A stretch of 64,000 nt of DNA, taken from the NCBI RefSeq assembly GCF_902459655.1, contig NZ_CABPSB010000002.1, positions 124,001 through 188,000 on the forward strand, in the 5' to 3' direction. The DNA is from Pandoraea anhela (GTDB lineage Bacteria > Pseudomonadota > Gammaproteobacteria > Burkholderiales > Burkholderiaceae). The translations under genes and the position numbers were made by a program. Positions within the stretch are counted from its first letter, which is position 1, and the number at the start of each line of letters is the position of its first letter. Below the pieces are notes generated by a model. It saw only the letters and a list, made by a program, of their open reading frames with translations. It did not search any database and was not told the origin of the DNA. Shown piece after piece: positions 43,127 to 52,321 of this stretch.

Positions 43127-44524
43127 TCAGACGCGAGGTGCGCCGTTGTCGGTACTGTGGCCTGCGTCGTTGCCCGCATTGCCGTGTCCAGTGACGCTCG
43201 CGTCGCCTGCCGGGCCGGCGCTGGCCCGCCGCGCCTTGCGCCATGACGGCACGTCGGCGAGCCGCGTGCCTTCCGGCACCGCACCATGCTTGCTGTGTCC
43301 GACGCGTTGCGCGCGGTAGATACCCGTATGTCCCGAGCACAGATAGGCCAGCACACAGGCGATGGCGGCGTATCCGCCGATGGACGGGCCAAAGATTTCG
43401 ATGGCCATCAACGTCGACGCAATCGGCGTATTGGCTGCCCCCGCGAAGACCGCGACGAAGCCGATACCGGCCAGCACCGCAGCGGGTAGCGTCAATACAT
43501 GGGAAAGCGCGTTGCCCATCGTCGCGCCGATGTAGAACAGCGGCGTGACTTCACCGCCTTTGAAGCCGGTGCCCAGCGTCACCACGGTGAAGACCAGCTT
43601 GCCGAGGAAGTCGTACCACGGCAGCGAGGTATGGAACGCCTCGACGATGGTCGGAATGCCCAGTCCCAGATATTGCGGCACGCCCAGTGCCGTAGCAGCG
43701 AGCGCGACCGCCAGACCGCCCAGCAGCGGGCGAAGCGGTGCATACGCGACGTGGCGCTTCATGAAGCCGGATGTCGCATGCGTCGCTTGCGCGAAAGCCA
43801 TGCCGACGAGCCCGCAAAGCACGCCGGCCACCGCTGCGCTGAAGGCGCCCGACAGCGTCATCGACGCGCCGAATGCCGACGGTGCGATCGTATACACGGT
43901 GTGATGCACGCCCCAGGCGCGCGTCACGGCGTCGCCCACGAGTGCGGCGACGACGCATGGCAGCAGTGCGTCGTAACGCAGCCGGCCGATGGCCGGCACC
44001 TCCAGCCCGAATATCGCACCGGCAAGGGGCGTGCCGAACACCGAGGCGAAGCCGGCCGCGATGCCCGACATCAACAGCACACGACGCGGCTCGCCGGACA
44101 GACGGAAAACGTGCGTGAGCTGGTCGGCCAGCGCGCCGCCCATTTGCACGGCGGTGCCTTCGCGCCCGGCCGAACCGCCGAACAGATGCGTCGCGACCGT
44201 GCCGACCAGCACGAGCGGCGCCATGCGCAGCGGCACGACGCGCCGGGGAGCGTGGATCTCGTCGATCAGCAGATTGTTGCCCGCCTCGACGCTCGCGCCC
44301 AGCCGGAGGTAGAGCCAGCCGACGACGAAGCCGCCAAGGGGCAAGCCCCAGAGCAGCCAGGGATGGGCGAGCCGGGTATCGGTCGCGAGATCGAGCGCGA
44401 CGAGGAACAGCGCGGAAGCACTGCCGGCCATCACACCGACGAGGGCCGCGAGGGCGCTGGCGCGGGCGGCACCCGGAAAGGCGCAGAACACCTCACGCAA
44501 AGGAGAGTCGTGAAACATCTTCAT
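43127..44524 (-). CDS. ClC-family chloride channel/antiporter
   Basis: The 465-aa protein has about ten membrane helices and ClC signatures: GGSAGREGTAVQMGGALAD (the gating glutamate in GREGT) near residue 110, GIAAGFASVFGTPLAGAIFGLE, and GTGFKGGEVTPLFYIGATMGNALS near residue 325. The usual selectivity motif GSGIP is not evident at the expected N-terminal place. The C-terminus is a hydrophilic Gly/Ala tail of about 50 residues (RRASAGPAGDASVTGHGNAG). Starts at 44518, 44524 and 44536 are all possible and none has a good ribosome binding site. Confidence 0.8.
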   Translation of the reverse strand: MKMFHDSPLREVFCAFPGAARASALAALVGVMAGSASALFLVALDLATDTRLAHPWLLWGLPLGGFVVGWLYLRLGASVEAGNNLLIDEIHAPRRVVPLRMAPLVLVGTVATHLFGGSAGREGTAVQMGGALADQLTHVFRLSGEPRRVLLMSGIAAGFASVFGTPLAGAIFGLEVPAIGRLRYDALLPCVVAALVGDAVTRAWGVHHTVYTIAPSAFGASMTLSGAFSAAVAGVLCGLVGMAFAQATHATSGFMKRHVAYAPLRPLLGGLAVALAATALGVPQYLGLGIPTIVEAFHTSLPWYDFLGKLVFTVVTLGTGFKGGEVTPLFYIGATMGNALSHVLTLPAAVLAGIGFVAVFAGAANTPIASTLMAIEIFGPSIGGYAAIACVLAYLCSGHTGIYRAQRVGHSKHGAVPEGTRLADVPSWRKARRASAGPAGDASVTGHGNAGNDAGHSTDNGAPRV

Positions 44525-44536
44525 GGTGGCAAACAT

Positions 44537-44928
44537 CGAGAAGTGCGGCGGACGACACCGTCGACAACACGCCTGAACGCGACAGAGAGGGCAGCAAGGC
44601 GGGGGGACTTCGAGGGGAACGAGAGAACGCCCGTTCGCATAGCCCGCAACCTCCCGGCACGCCAGGATCTTGCAGGCATCATCAGCCCCGGGGTGGGGCG
44701 GTTTGCGAAACGAACGCCGGAGGAATGCCATCTCCGTGAAGCAGGCGTCATGCTATCAGGAAGCGGACGCACTCACAATGCGTGACAATTTTTCTGCGGC
44801 GGCTTCCGACAGGCATTGCGACACCGGACGCCAACGCGCTCCGCAGTGAAAAACTGCGGGGACGATGTCGTGCACCGTCGCCCGCCGCCATGGCGCCATG
44901 GCGCCATGACGCTACCGGAATGCAAGCG
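44537..44928. other. Intergenic region between ClC and catalase genes
   Basis: These 392 bp hold no gene I can support. A hairpin CCGCAGT-GAAAA-ACTGCGG (44850-44868) has T residues in its loop when read on the minus strand and may end catalase transcripts. CATGGCGC repeats (44889-44908) form overlapping palindromes. Confidence 0.4.
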
Positions 44929-46398
44929 TCACCGCTTCGCGTCCCTCACCGCCTTCTCGATGCGCGCGCCGACATCCGGGTCGATCTGTTTCCAATAGTC
45001 GAATGCGCGTTCCAGCACGGGACTGCGCACGCCGCCGAGCAAGGCGCCCGACACCGTCTCGACCAGCCGCGCGCGCGAGGCGTCGTCGAACACGTTGCGC
45101 ACGAGATCGCCCGGTTGCGAAAAGTCGTCGTCGTCCTTGTGCAGCGTGTAGGCGCTGCGCACCATCGGACCGTCGGATTCCCAACCGTCGTCGGCCGCGC
45201 CGGTCTGATCGGCATACGGACGGCCACCGCTGTTGGGCACATACACCGGTGCATTACCGGTGTGTTCGTAAGCCATGTGGCCGTCGAACATATACGTTTG
45301 CACCGGCACCTTCGGACGATTCACCGGCAATTGATGGAAGTTCGTGCCGATGCGATTGCGCTGGGCATCGTTATAGGCGAATGCACGACCGAGCAGCATC
45401 TTGTCCGGCGACAGACCGATGCCGGGCACCGTGTTGCCCGGCGAGAACGCAGCCTGCTCGATCTGTGCGAAGAAGTTCTCCGGATTGCGGTTGAGCGTCA
45501 TCTTGCCCACCTTGATCAACGGATAGTCCTTGTGCGACCACGTCTTCGTCAGGTCGAACGGATTGAAACGATAGGCTTTGGCGTCGGCATACGGCATGAC
45601 CTGTACCGACAGGATCCAGCTCGGGTGCTCGCCACGCGCGATGGCATCGAAAAGATCGCGACGATGGAAGTCGGCGTCTTCTCCCGACATCCTGGCCGCT
45701 TCGGCGTTGGAGAAAAACGCCATGCCCTGCTGCGTGTGGAAGTGGTACTTGACCCAGAACTTCTCGCCCTTGTCGTTCACCCACATGTAGGTGTGCGAAC
45801 CATAACCGTTCATGTGACGCCACGTACGCGGCAATCCGCGATCGCCCATCAGATAAGTGACCTGATGCGCCGATTCCGGATTGTTCGTCCAGAAGTCCCA
45901 TTGCATATGGTTATCGCGCAGGCCCGAATCCGGCAGCCGTTTCTGGCTGCGGATGAAGTGCGGAAACTTCATCGGGTCGCGCACGAAAAACACCGGGGTA
46001 TTGTTGCCGACGAGATCGTAGTTGCCTTCGTCGGTGTAGAACTTGAGGGAGAAACCCCGCACGTCGCGCCAGGTGTCGGGGCTGCCGGATTCGCCCGCGA
46101 CGGTGGAGAAACGGGCGAGCATCTCAACCTTGGCGCCTTTCCTGAACAGCGACGCCTTGGTGAAACGGCTCACATCTTCCGTGGTTTCGAAAATGCCGAA
46201 GGCGCCTGCGCCCTTGGCATGGGGCTGGCGCTCCGGCACCTTTTCCCGGTTGAAGTGCGCCATCTGCTCGAGGAAGTGCACATCGTGCAACAGCAGAGGG
46301 CCGTCCGCACCGACCGACAACGTGTTCCGGTCGCTCGCCGCCGGAGCCCCTGCTCCGGTCGTCGATCCGGTGTCCAGACGTTCTTTCTCTTTACTCAT
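44929..46398 (-). CDS. Monofunctional haem catalase (small-subunit type)
   Basis: The 489-aa protein degrades hydrogen peroxide. Family signatures are [20 protein letters not shown] (distal His) near residue 50, [42 protein letters not shown] (distal Asn region) and [15 protein letters not shown] near residue 350 (proximal Tyr haem ligand). The length is that of small-subunit clade 3 catalases. GGAGG lies just upstream of ATG 46398; an in-frame codon at 46413 is less likely. There is no signal peptide, so it is cytoplasmic. No OxyR site was recognised in the 165-bp upstream gap. Confidence 0.93.
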   Translation of the reverse strand: MSKEKERLDTGSTTGAGAPAASDRNTLSVGADGPLLLHDVHFLEQMAHFNREKVPERQPHAKGAGAFGIFETTEDVSRFTKASLFRKGAKVEMLARFSTVAGESGSPDTWRDVRGFSLKFYTDEGNYDLVGNNTPVFFVRDPMKFPHFIRSQKRLPDSGLRDNHMQWDFWTNNPESAHQVTYLMGDRGLPRTWRHMNGYGSHTYMWVNDKGEKFWVKYHFHTQQGMAFFSNAEAARMSGEDADFHRRDLFDAIARGEHPSWILSVQVMPYADAKAYRFNPFDLTKTWSHKDYPLIKVGKMTLNRNPENFFAQIEQAAFSPGNTVPGIGLSPDKMLLGRAFAYNDAQRNRIGTNFHQLPVNRPKVPVQTYMFDGHMAYEHTGNAPVYVPNSGGRPYADQTGAADDGWESDGPMVRSAYTLHKDDDDFSQPGDLVRNVFDDASRARLVETVSGALLGGVRSPVLERAFDYWKQIDPDVGARIEKAVRDAKR

Positions 46399-46563
46399 AC
46401 ATACCTCCGACAAGAAGGTGGGGTGGGGAGAGGGAGAGAATAGGAGTCAGAAATATCGCAAGTCGTTCAAAGCATAATACAAGACGGCGAAATCCACTCA
46501 CCGGCTCCCAATGCGTCGAATGTGGATCAACTTGCGATAAGGCCGTCGGCACCGTCTTCACGA

Positions 46564-47310
46564 TTACAGCGTCGAGAAGCCTCCGTCCACCACGATTTCG
46601 GCCCCGAGCATGTAGCGCGAATCGTCGCTCGCAAGATAGAGCGCTGCGCGTGCGATATCGTCGGCCGTGCCGAGATACCCGACCGGAATGCGCGACGCCA
46701 GTTGTTGCTTCGATCGCGCATTCTCTTCCGGCGTTGCCCCTTTACGATCCAGAATCGGCGTGTCGATGGCTCCCGGGCTCACCGCGTTGACGCGAATGCG
46801 TCGCGCAAGCAGTTCGCCCGACCAAGTGCGCGCCAGCGAGCGGACTGCCGCTTTCGACGCGGAGAGCATCGACATGCCGGGCGTCCCCACTTCGTTGAGC
46901 CACGAGGTGTTGAGGATCACCGACGCGCCATCGCTCAGCACCGGCGCCATCGCCTGCATCGACAGAAACACCCCCTTCACGTTGATATCCATCAACGTGT
47001 CGTACTGCGCTTCGGTCGTGTCGTCGAGCGGCGTCGCGTAGGCGACCCCTGCATTGGGAAAGAAGATGTCGAGCGAACCGAACGCCTGAATCACTTCGTC
47101 ACGAATGCGATGCAGGTCTTCTGTACGACGCACATCGCCGAGGATGGGCACCACGCGCTCACCCAACGATTGGCGCAACGCCTCCATACGCGCCACGTCG
47201 CGCCCGACGACGGCGACTCGCGCCCCTTCCTCCACGAACAAACGCGTCGTGGCCAGACCGATACCGCTCGTCGCGCCGGTAATGAGCGCGCGCTTTCCTT
47301 GCAATTTCAT
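46564..47310 (-). CDS. SDR-family protein lacking catalytic tyrosine
   Basis: The 248-aa protein has a complete Rossmann motif TGATSGIG (11-18), PNAG and the structural Asn in DINVKG (N110), the catalytic Ser (S136 in NTSW) and Lys (K153). The active-site Tyr of YXXXK is Leu149 (LSASK). Cofactor binding should persist but normal hydride transfer is doubtful. C-terminal SPGAIDTPIL and ASRYMLG-like DDSRYMLGAEIVVDGG are typical of classical SDRs. It is the third gene of an operon with a CMD-family protein and another altered SDR. Confidence 0.85.
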   Translation of the reverse strand: MKLQGKRALITGATSGIGLATTRLFVEEGARVAVVGRDVARMEALRQSLGERVVPILGDVRRTEDLHRIRDEVIQAFGSLDIFFPNAGVAYATPLDDTTEAQYDTLMDINVKGVFLSMQAMAPVLSDGASVILNTSWLNEVGTPGMSMLSASKAAVRSLARTWSGELLARRIRVNAVSPGAIDTPILDRKGATPEENARSKQQLASRIPVGYLGTADDIARAALYLASDDSRYMLGAEIVVDGGFSTL

Positions 47311-47328
47311 GAGATGTCTCCCGAGTCC

Positions 47329-47673
47329 TTAAAGGGTGTCGACAAACGCCGCGTGCGCATCGAGCACACGCGCGGTGTAGGTAAGCGCCGCCCCCGCGTT
47401 GAGCGATATTGCGACCGTCAGTGCTTCGACGATGGCTTCGCGCGTCGCGCCTTTTTCGATAGCGGCTTTCGTGTGTACGGCAATGCAGCCGTCGCAGCGT
47501 GTCGTGACCGCGACGGCCAGTGCGATCAATTCGTGTGTTTTCGGGTCGAGATGCCCCATCTTCGCCGCACCGCTGTCGATCATTTGCAGACCGCGCATCG
47601 ATTCGGGGTTCGTCTTCGCATACTCGCCAACGCGGGCCAGCAATTCGCTGCGGTAGCCGTTCCAGTCGTTCAT
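47329..47673 (-). CDS. Carboxymuconolactone decarboxylase/AhpD-family protein
   Basis: The 114-aa helical protein has KTHELIALAVAVTTRCDGCIAVHTKAA at 45-71. It includes the CXXC pair (C60, C63), His67 and Glu48 of the AhpD-type peroxidase site. These proteins act as alkylhydroperoxidases or decarboxylases. It lies between two SDR genes with gaps of 12 and 18 bp, all in one direction, so the three are one transcription unit. The CXXC suggests a redox function for the operon. Confidence 0.88.
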   Translation of the reverse strand: MNDWNGYRSELLARVGEYAKTNPESMRGLQMIDSGAAKMGHLDPKTHELIALAVAVTTRCDGCIAVHTKAAIEKGATREAIVEALTVAISLNAGAALTYTARVLDAHAAFVDTL

Positions 47674-47685
47674 GGCCTCTCCTCC

Positions 47686-48462
47686 TCAGGCGTGACGGCC
47701 GGCCATCACGCCGCCGTCGACAGGCAGCACGGTGCCGGTGACCCAGGCGGCGGCGTCCGAGGCCAGAAACAGAATGGCTTCGGCCACATCGCGCGGCTGG
47801 CCGTTGCGGCCGAGCGGGTGGAAGGCGTTGAGTGTGGGCAACGTCGCCTTCACTTCGTCGTCGCTCATGAAGGTGTTGTAGACCGGCGTTTCCACGACGC
47901 CCGGCGCCACGGTATTGATGCGGATGTGCAACGGCGCAAGCTCGATGGCAAGGTTGCGCGTGAGTGCATGCACCCCGGCATTGGCTGCCGAATAGGCCGA
48001 CGACGGCGTAGCGCCGATCGCCTGCAACGCCCACAGCGAGCCCGTCTGCACGATCGCGCCGCCGCCGCGCAGCGACATCGCCCGCGCTGCCGCCTGCGCC
48101 ATGAAGAACTTGCCCTTGAGGATGATGTCGAGAAAGCCGTCGTATTCGGCTTCGTTCAGCGACAGGAAGGCTTTCGGACGAAACACCCCGGCGTTGTTCA
48201 CGAGAATGTCCACGCCGCCGAATGCCGACGTCGCCAGATCCACCAGCGCCTGCGCCGTCTCCGGGCGCGCGATGTCGCCGGCCAGATAGCGCACGCCGAC
48301 ACCGCTCGCGTCGATCTGCGCGGCGGCGGCCTTGAGTTTGGCTTCGTCCCGCCCGCCGATGACGACCTTCGCGCCGGCCGCGACGAACCGCGCCGCCACC
48401 TCCTTCCCGATGCCCGAACCGCCACCCGTCACGATGGCTACCTTAGAAGAAAAACTATGCAT
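47686..48462 (-). CDS. SDR-family protein lacking catalytic lysine
   Basis: The 258-aa protein has TGGGSGIG (12-19), NNAG (89-92), catalytic Ser142 and Tyr157, but the Lys of YXXXK is Asn161 (YSAAN), and the structural Asn of the tetrad is Ile114 (DIILKG). Two of four tetrad positions are therefore missing. The rest is a normal classical SDR, ending WVTGTVLPVDGGV. ATG 48462 is preferred over 48483. It heads the operon and is divergent from a LysR gene, with a palindrome between. Confidence 0.85.
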   Translation of the reverse strand: MHSFSSKVAIVTGGGSGIGKEVAARFVAAGAKVVIGGRDEAKLKAAAAQIDASGVGVRYLAGDIARPETAQALVDLATSAFGGVDILVNNAGVFRPKAFLSLNEAEYDGFLDIILKGKFFMAQAAARAMSLRGGGAIVQTGSLWALQAIGATPSSAYSAANAGVHALTRNLAIELAPLHIRINTVAPGVVETPVYNTFMSDDEVKATLPTLNAFHPLGRNGQPRDVAEAILFLASDAAAWVTGTVLPVDGGVMAGRHA

Positions 48463-48501
48463 TTTCCGACTCCAGAGACACATTGAGATTCGCCGGATCG
48501 A

Positions 48502-48520
48502 GTTGCCTTACATCGGCAAC
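48502..48520. promoter_or_regulatory. LysR-type operator palindrome
   Basis: GTTGCC-TTACATC-GGCAAC is a perfect 6+7+6 palindrome between the SDR operon and the LysR gene and fits the LysR T-N11-A spacing. Confidence 0.55.
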
Positions 48521-48593
48521 GCTGTCCTTCGATGTCTGCATTGTTCGCTGCGGGCAACGGCTTCACAAATCAGTTATTCTGCGTCGTATCAAA

Positions 48594-48616
48594 AGAAAAT
48601 CTTTCTCATATGAAAG
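48594..48616. promoter_or_regulatory. Overlapping dyads at LysR start codon
   Basis: AGAAA-ATC-TTTCT (48594-48606) overlaps CTTTC-TCATAT-GAAAG (48601-48616), and the second spans the ATG at 48610. A regulator bound here, or an RNA hairpin, would block translation or transcription of the LysR gene. Confidence 0.35.
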
Positions 48617-49647
48617 CTCCCGTCTTCCTCAACGCGTTGCGCGCGTTCGAAGCCAGCGCACGGCATCAGAGCTTCTCCGCCGCTGCCGGCGAACTGAATG
48701 TGACGCCCGCCGCCGTCGGGCAGATGGTGCGAAGTCTGGAGGCGTGGCTCGGCATACCGTTATTCGAGCGCAGCAGTTCGGGGCGCGCCCGGCTGGTGCC
48801 GACGCAGGCCGCGCAACGCGCCCTGCCCGATCTGCGCGACGGCTTCGACCGCCTCAGCCTCGGCTTCGCCAAATTGCGCGAAGGCTCGGCCGTCGGCGTG
48901 CTCACGGTGGCCGTGAGTCCTGCTTTCGCGGCGAAGTGGCTGCTCCCGCGCATCGACAGGTTTCAGAGCGCGTGGCCCGACACCGATGTGCGGCTCGACA
49001 CCCATCTCAAGCCGGTGGATTTCGTCGCGCAGGGCATCGATATCGGCGTGCGATACGGACTGGGCCACTGGCCGGGGCTCGTGGCGGAGAAGCTGATGGA
49101 CGAGGCGGTGTTTCCGGTGTGTGCGCCGTCGCTGCTGCGGGCGCACCCGGCATTGAAAACGCCGGGCGGACTCAAGGGGATGACGTTGATCCACGATCTT
49201 TCGATCGACGAGAGCGCCGGCTACGTCACGTGGCGGGCGTGGCTCGAACGCGCCGGGCTGGCGTCGCTGGAGACCCGCGCGGGGCTGAAGATCAACAACT
49301 CGGCGGCCGTCCTGCAAGCCGCCATCGACGGGCATGGCATCGCGCTCGCACGCAGCGTGCTCGCGCGCGACGACCTCGCCGCGAACCGTCTGGTACGGCT
49401 CTACCCCGAGGTGGACTGTTCGTCGCCGCTCGCTTACTACGTGGTGTATCGCGCGGAGTGCGCCACGCTACCTCGTCTCGCGGCGTTTCGCGAGTGGTTG
49501 CAGCAGGAAACCGCTGCGTTGGCAGCGCCGGAGGACACACGGCGCCGCACGGGACGTCAGGCGAAGGTCAAGCCGCCAGCGCCCGGCACTGGCACACCAC
49601 GCGCTCGAAGCAGGCAATCGCAAAGTCCACGGACGCCTCCGAAGTGA
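48610..49647 (+). CDS. LysR-family regulator (GcvA-like) with C-terminal tail
   Basis: The 345-aa protein starts MKAPVFLNALRAFEASARHQ, the GcvA/AmpR-like opening, with the winged helix to about residue 62 (VTPAAVGQMVRSLEAWLGIPLFERSSSGRARLV). The effector domain ends near residue 300. A further 40 residues form a basic, Pro/Arg-rich tail (APEDTRRRTGRQAKVK and onward). The last 80 bp overlap the convergent cysteine desulfurase gene. It probably controls the divergent SDR operon. Confidence 0.85.
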   Translation: MKAPVFLNALRAFEASARHQSFSAAAGELNVTPAAVGQMVRSLEAWLGIPLFERSSSGRARLVPTQAAQRALPDLRDGFDRLSLGFAKLREGSAVGVLTVAVSPAFAAKWLLPRIDRFQSAWPDTDVRLDTHLKPVDFVAQGIDIGVRYGLGHWPGLVAEKLMDEAVFPVCAPSLLRAHPALKTPGGLKGMTLIHDLSIDESAGYVTWRAWLERAGLASLETRAGLKINNSAAVLQAAIDGHGIALARSVLARDDLAANRLVRLYPEVDCSSPLAYYVVYRAECATLPRLAAFREWLQQETAALAAPEDTRRRTGRQAKVKPPAPGTGTPRARSRQSQSPRTPPK

Positions 49648-50728
49648 AACGCCCAAGGCTCAGGCGCACCGTGCGGCTCGCCGCTTCGCTATCGAGTCCG
49701 ATACCGCTGAGCACGTGCGACGGCTGGCCCGAACCCGAGTTGCATGCCGACGTCGACGAGACCGCGAGATTGCTGTTGAGCATGAACGTATAGAAGCCGG
49801 GATGCCCGATGGTGAGGCTCACGGTATGCGGAATACGCGGCGCGTTTGCCGCGTTGTGCACTACCCCGTCGAGCACGAGCACGCCGTCGAGCAACCGGCG
49901 GCTCAGCGCGGCGATGCGGGCGTTGTCCAGCGTCATGTTCTGCTGAGCCAACTCGCAAGCCATGCCCATGCCGACGATCTGATGCGTGGCGAGCGTGCCC
50001 GAGCGCAGGCCGCGCTCGTGTCCGCCGCCATGGATCTGCGGGGCGATGCGCGCCATCACATCCTTGTTCACATACAGCGCACCGATGCCCTTCGGGCCGT
50101 ACACCTTGTGCGCCGACATCGACAGCATGTCGATGCCCATGGCCTTGACGTCGATAGGCGTCTTGCCGAGCGCCTGCGCGGCATCCACATGCAGCAGCGC
50201 GCCCGCCGCGTGAACCACCCTGGCAATCGCCGCGACATCGGTCAGCGTGCCGAGTTCGTTGTTGACGAGCATCAGCGACACCAGCCCCGTTTCGGGCCGC
50301 AGCGCCGCCGCCACGGCCTGCGCGGTGATCTCGCCCGACGCCGACGGCCTCACATACGTCACCGGCGTGCCGCGCTTCTCCAGATACGTCATGGTGTCGA
50401 GAATGGCCTTATGTTCGAGGACACTCGTGATGAGGTGCGCACGGGCGCCTCCCAGTTCGGCATAGCCCTTGAGGGCGAGATTGTTCGACTCGGTGGCGCC
50501 GGATGTCCACACGATCTCGCCGGCATCGGCGTTGATGAGCGCAGCGACCTGTGCACGTGAACGCTCGACGAGGCGGCGCGCGCTCACGCCCGCGGCATGC
50601 GAGCTGGATGCCGGATTTCCGAAGATGCCATCGACGCCCAGACAGTCGGACATGACGGCAATGACCGCGGCGTCCGCCGGCGTCGTGGCGGCGTAATCGA
50701 AATAATGAAAAGTTTCCTTGTCGCGCAT
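49568..50728 (-). CDS. Cysteine desulfurase (IscS/NifS-like)
   Basis: The 386-aa PLP enzyme has FDYAATTPADAAV at 10-22, TSGATESNNLALKG, VDAAQALGKTPID, the PLP lysine K208 in SAHKVYGPKG, and the catalytic cysteine C329 in SSTSACNSGSGQPSHVL, the group I (IscS/NifS) form. It removes sulfur from cysteine for iron-sulfur clusters or thiolation. No iscU, iscA or hscA is adjacent, so it is a stand-alone copy. Its 3' end overlaps the end of the LysR gene by 80 bp. Confidence 0.9.
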   Translation of the reverse strand: MRDKETFHYFDYAATTPADAAVIAVMSDCLGVDGIFGNPASSSHAAGVSARRLVERSRAQVAALINADAGEIVWTSGATESNNLALKGYAELGGARAHLITSVLEHKAILDTMTYLEKRGTPVTYVRPSASGEITAQAVAAALRPETGLVSLMLVNNELGTLTDVAAIARVVHAAGALLHVDAAQALGKTPIDVKAMGIDMLSMSAHKVYGPKGIGALYVNKDVMARIAPQIHGGGHERGLRSGTLATHQIVGMGMACELAQQNMTLDNARIAALSRRLLDGVLVLDGVVHNAANAPRIPHTVSLTIGHPGFYTFMLNSNLAVSSTSACNSGSGQPSHVLSGIGLDSEAASRTVRLSLGRFTSEASVDFAIACFERVVCQCRALAA

Positions 50729-50870
50729 GATCGGCCCCCGCCAGAAAAAGTTGCATCGATCGTACGCGTCAGGGACGGAAAAAGGCTTGCAAATTCACCC
50801 ATGCATATCACGTTTCGTGGAATATCCATCCCACAAAATCGGAATTGAGAGAAATTTCATCCCGGGGCGT

Positions 50871-52307
50871 TCAGGCGATGTCTTCCGCCGGGAATCGGAC
50901 GGTGACTTCGAGGCCGCCGCCGGGCGCATCGCCGAGCGAGACCTGCGCGTGATGCTTGCGCGCGATTTCCCGGACGATCGCGAGCCCGAGCCCGGAGCCG
51001 TCGGCGTTTTGCGGCGACGCTGCGCCGTGCTCGCGACGGTAGAAGCGCTCGAACACGGCCTCGCGCTCCTGCGCCGGGATGCCGGGTCCGTTATCGATCA
51101 CCTGCAGGACCGGGACGATGCCGTCGAGTCGTGTGCGCACGGTGATCACGGCGCCGTCCCCCGCATAGCGAATCGCATTGTCGATCAGGTTGCCGCACAA
51201 CTCCGCTAGCCATTCGCGCTGCCCGTGCACCGTGACCGCGCCGTCGTGTTCGAAACCCAGATCGATCCGGCGCGCGCGCGCGACCGGCGACCAGTCGAGC
51301 GCAACGCTGCGCCCCACCTCGTCCAGACGCATCGGCGCCATCGTCGCGGGCGGGCCGTCCTCCGCTTCCAGACGCGACAGCGACAGCAACTGCCGCACGC
51401 TTTTTCCCGCCTGTTTCACCGCATGGTTGAGGCGTTCGACGCGCTCACGCGCCTGGGCGCTCAGCGACTCGCGCAGCGTCAGTTCGGACTCCGCCTGAAT
51501 GATCGCCAGCGGCGTCTTCAACTGATGGGCGGCATCGGCGAAGAACCGTTGTCGAGACGCCTGCATGCGGCCGACACGTTCGACATACTGGTTGATGGAT
51601 TCGACCAGGGGTTTGACTTCCGTCGGCAGGCCCACATTATCGAGCGGCGTCGTGTCGTCTTCGCTGCGTGCGGCGACTTTCGCGGACAGCCGGTTCAGCG
51701 GACGCAGACCGCGCGTCACCCCGAGCCAGACAATGGCCAGCGCCAGCACCACGAGCAGCACTTCCTGCTGTAGCGAACCCGTGAGAATCTGGCGCGCGAG
51801 TTCGTGGCGCGCCTCCGTCGTCTCGCCGACGACGATCCATACGACGCGCGTCTTGGCGTTCGGCACATCGTGCACCGGCAATTGCAGCGCCCCCATGCGC
51901 AGGGTCTCGCCGCGGTACTCGGCGTCGTAGAACGCGGTGTGATAGGGATCGGGCTTGAGCCGTGCGGGCGGCAGCGGCAGGTCGTGATAGCCCGTGACGG
52001 CGCGACCGTCGTCGCCCGCGCCCTGCGCCCCATCGCCGCCCTCGCGAATCACGTAGTAGATCTTGCCGCCGCGATCCGACTCGAACATCTCCAGCGCAAG
52101 GTAAGGCAGGTTGACCTGCACCTCGCCCTGAATCAGTTGCGTGCCTTCGCGGATCGACTTGATCGAGAATTCCAGAGAGCGGTCGAACGCCGAGTTGGCC
52201 GCGCTCATCGCCCGCTGATAGGTGAGCCATGTGTCGAGCGCGAGCAGCCCGAGCAACGGGAACAGCAGCCAGAGCGCCAATTGACGCCGAAGATTCGGTT
52301 GCGACAT
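50871..52307 (-). CDS. Sensor histidine kinase (TctE-like)
   Basis: The 478-aa protein has two membrane helices (about 9-29 and 181-199) around a periplasmic sensor of about 150 residues. A HAMP-like region follows, then HisKA with ADAAHQLKTPLAII (phospho-acceptor H261), then a HATPase domain with ELCGNLIDNAIRYA (N box), DNGPGIP (G1) and GSGLGLAIVREI (G2). It matches the TctE/QseC-like group. It lies 14 bp downstream of the response regulator gene, so the two are an operon. The divergent ABC importer is the likely target. Confidence 0.92.
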   Translation of the reverse strand: MSQPNLRRQLALWLLFPLLGLLALDTWLTYQRAMSAANSAFDRSLEFSIKSIREGTQLIQGEVQVNLPYLALEMFESDRGGKIYYVIREGGDGAQGAGDDGRAVTGYHDLPLPPARLKPDPYHTAFYDAEYRGETLRMGALQLPVHDVPNAKTRVVWIVVGETTEARHELARQILTGSLQQEVLLVVLALAIVWLGVTRGLRPLNRLSAKVAARSEDDTTPLDNVGLPTEVKPLVESINQYVERVGRMQASRQRFFADAAHQLKTPLAIIQAESELTLRESLSAQARERVERLNHAVKQAGKSVRQLLSLSRLEAEDGPPATMAPMRLDEVGRSVALDWSPVARARRIDLGFEHDGAVTVHGQREWLAELCGNLIDNAIRYAGDGAVITVRTRLDGIVPVLQVIDNGPGIPAQEREAVFERFYRREHGAASPQNADGSGLGLAIVREIARKHHAQVSLGDAPGGGLEVTVRFPAEDIA

Positions 52308-52321
52308 AGGACGTCGGGACC

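Noticed and set aside
44782-46443. A 553-codon plus-strand frame opposite the catalase gene
   Set aside because: It is antisense to a complete catalase, is Arg/His/Val-rich without domains, and has no ribosome binding site.
46522-48486. A 654-codon plus-strand frame opposite the SDR operon
   Set aside because: Its composition is that of an antisense frame in GC-rich DNA; three intact minus-strand genes explain the region.
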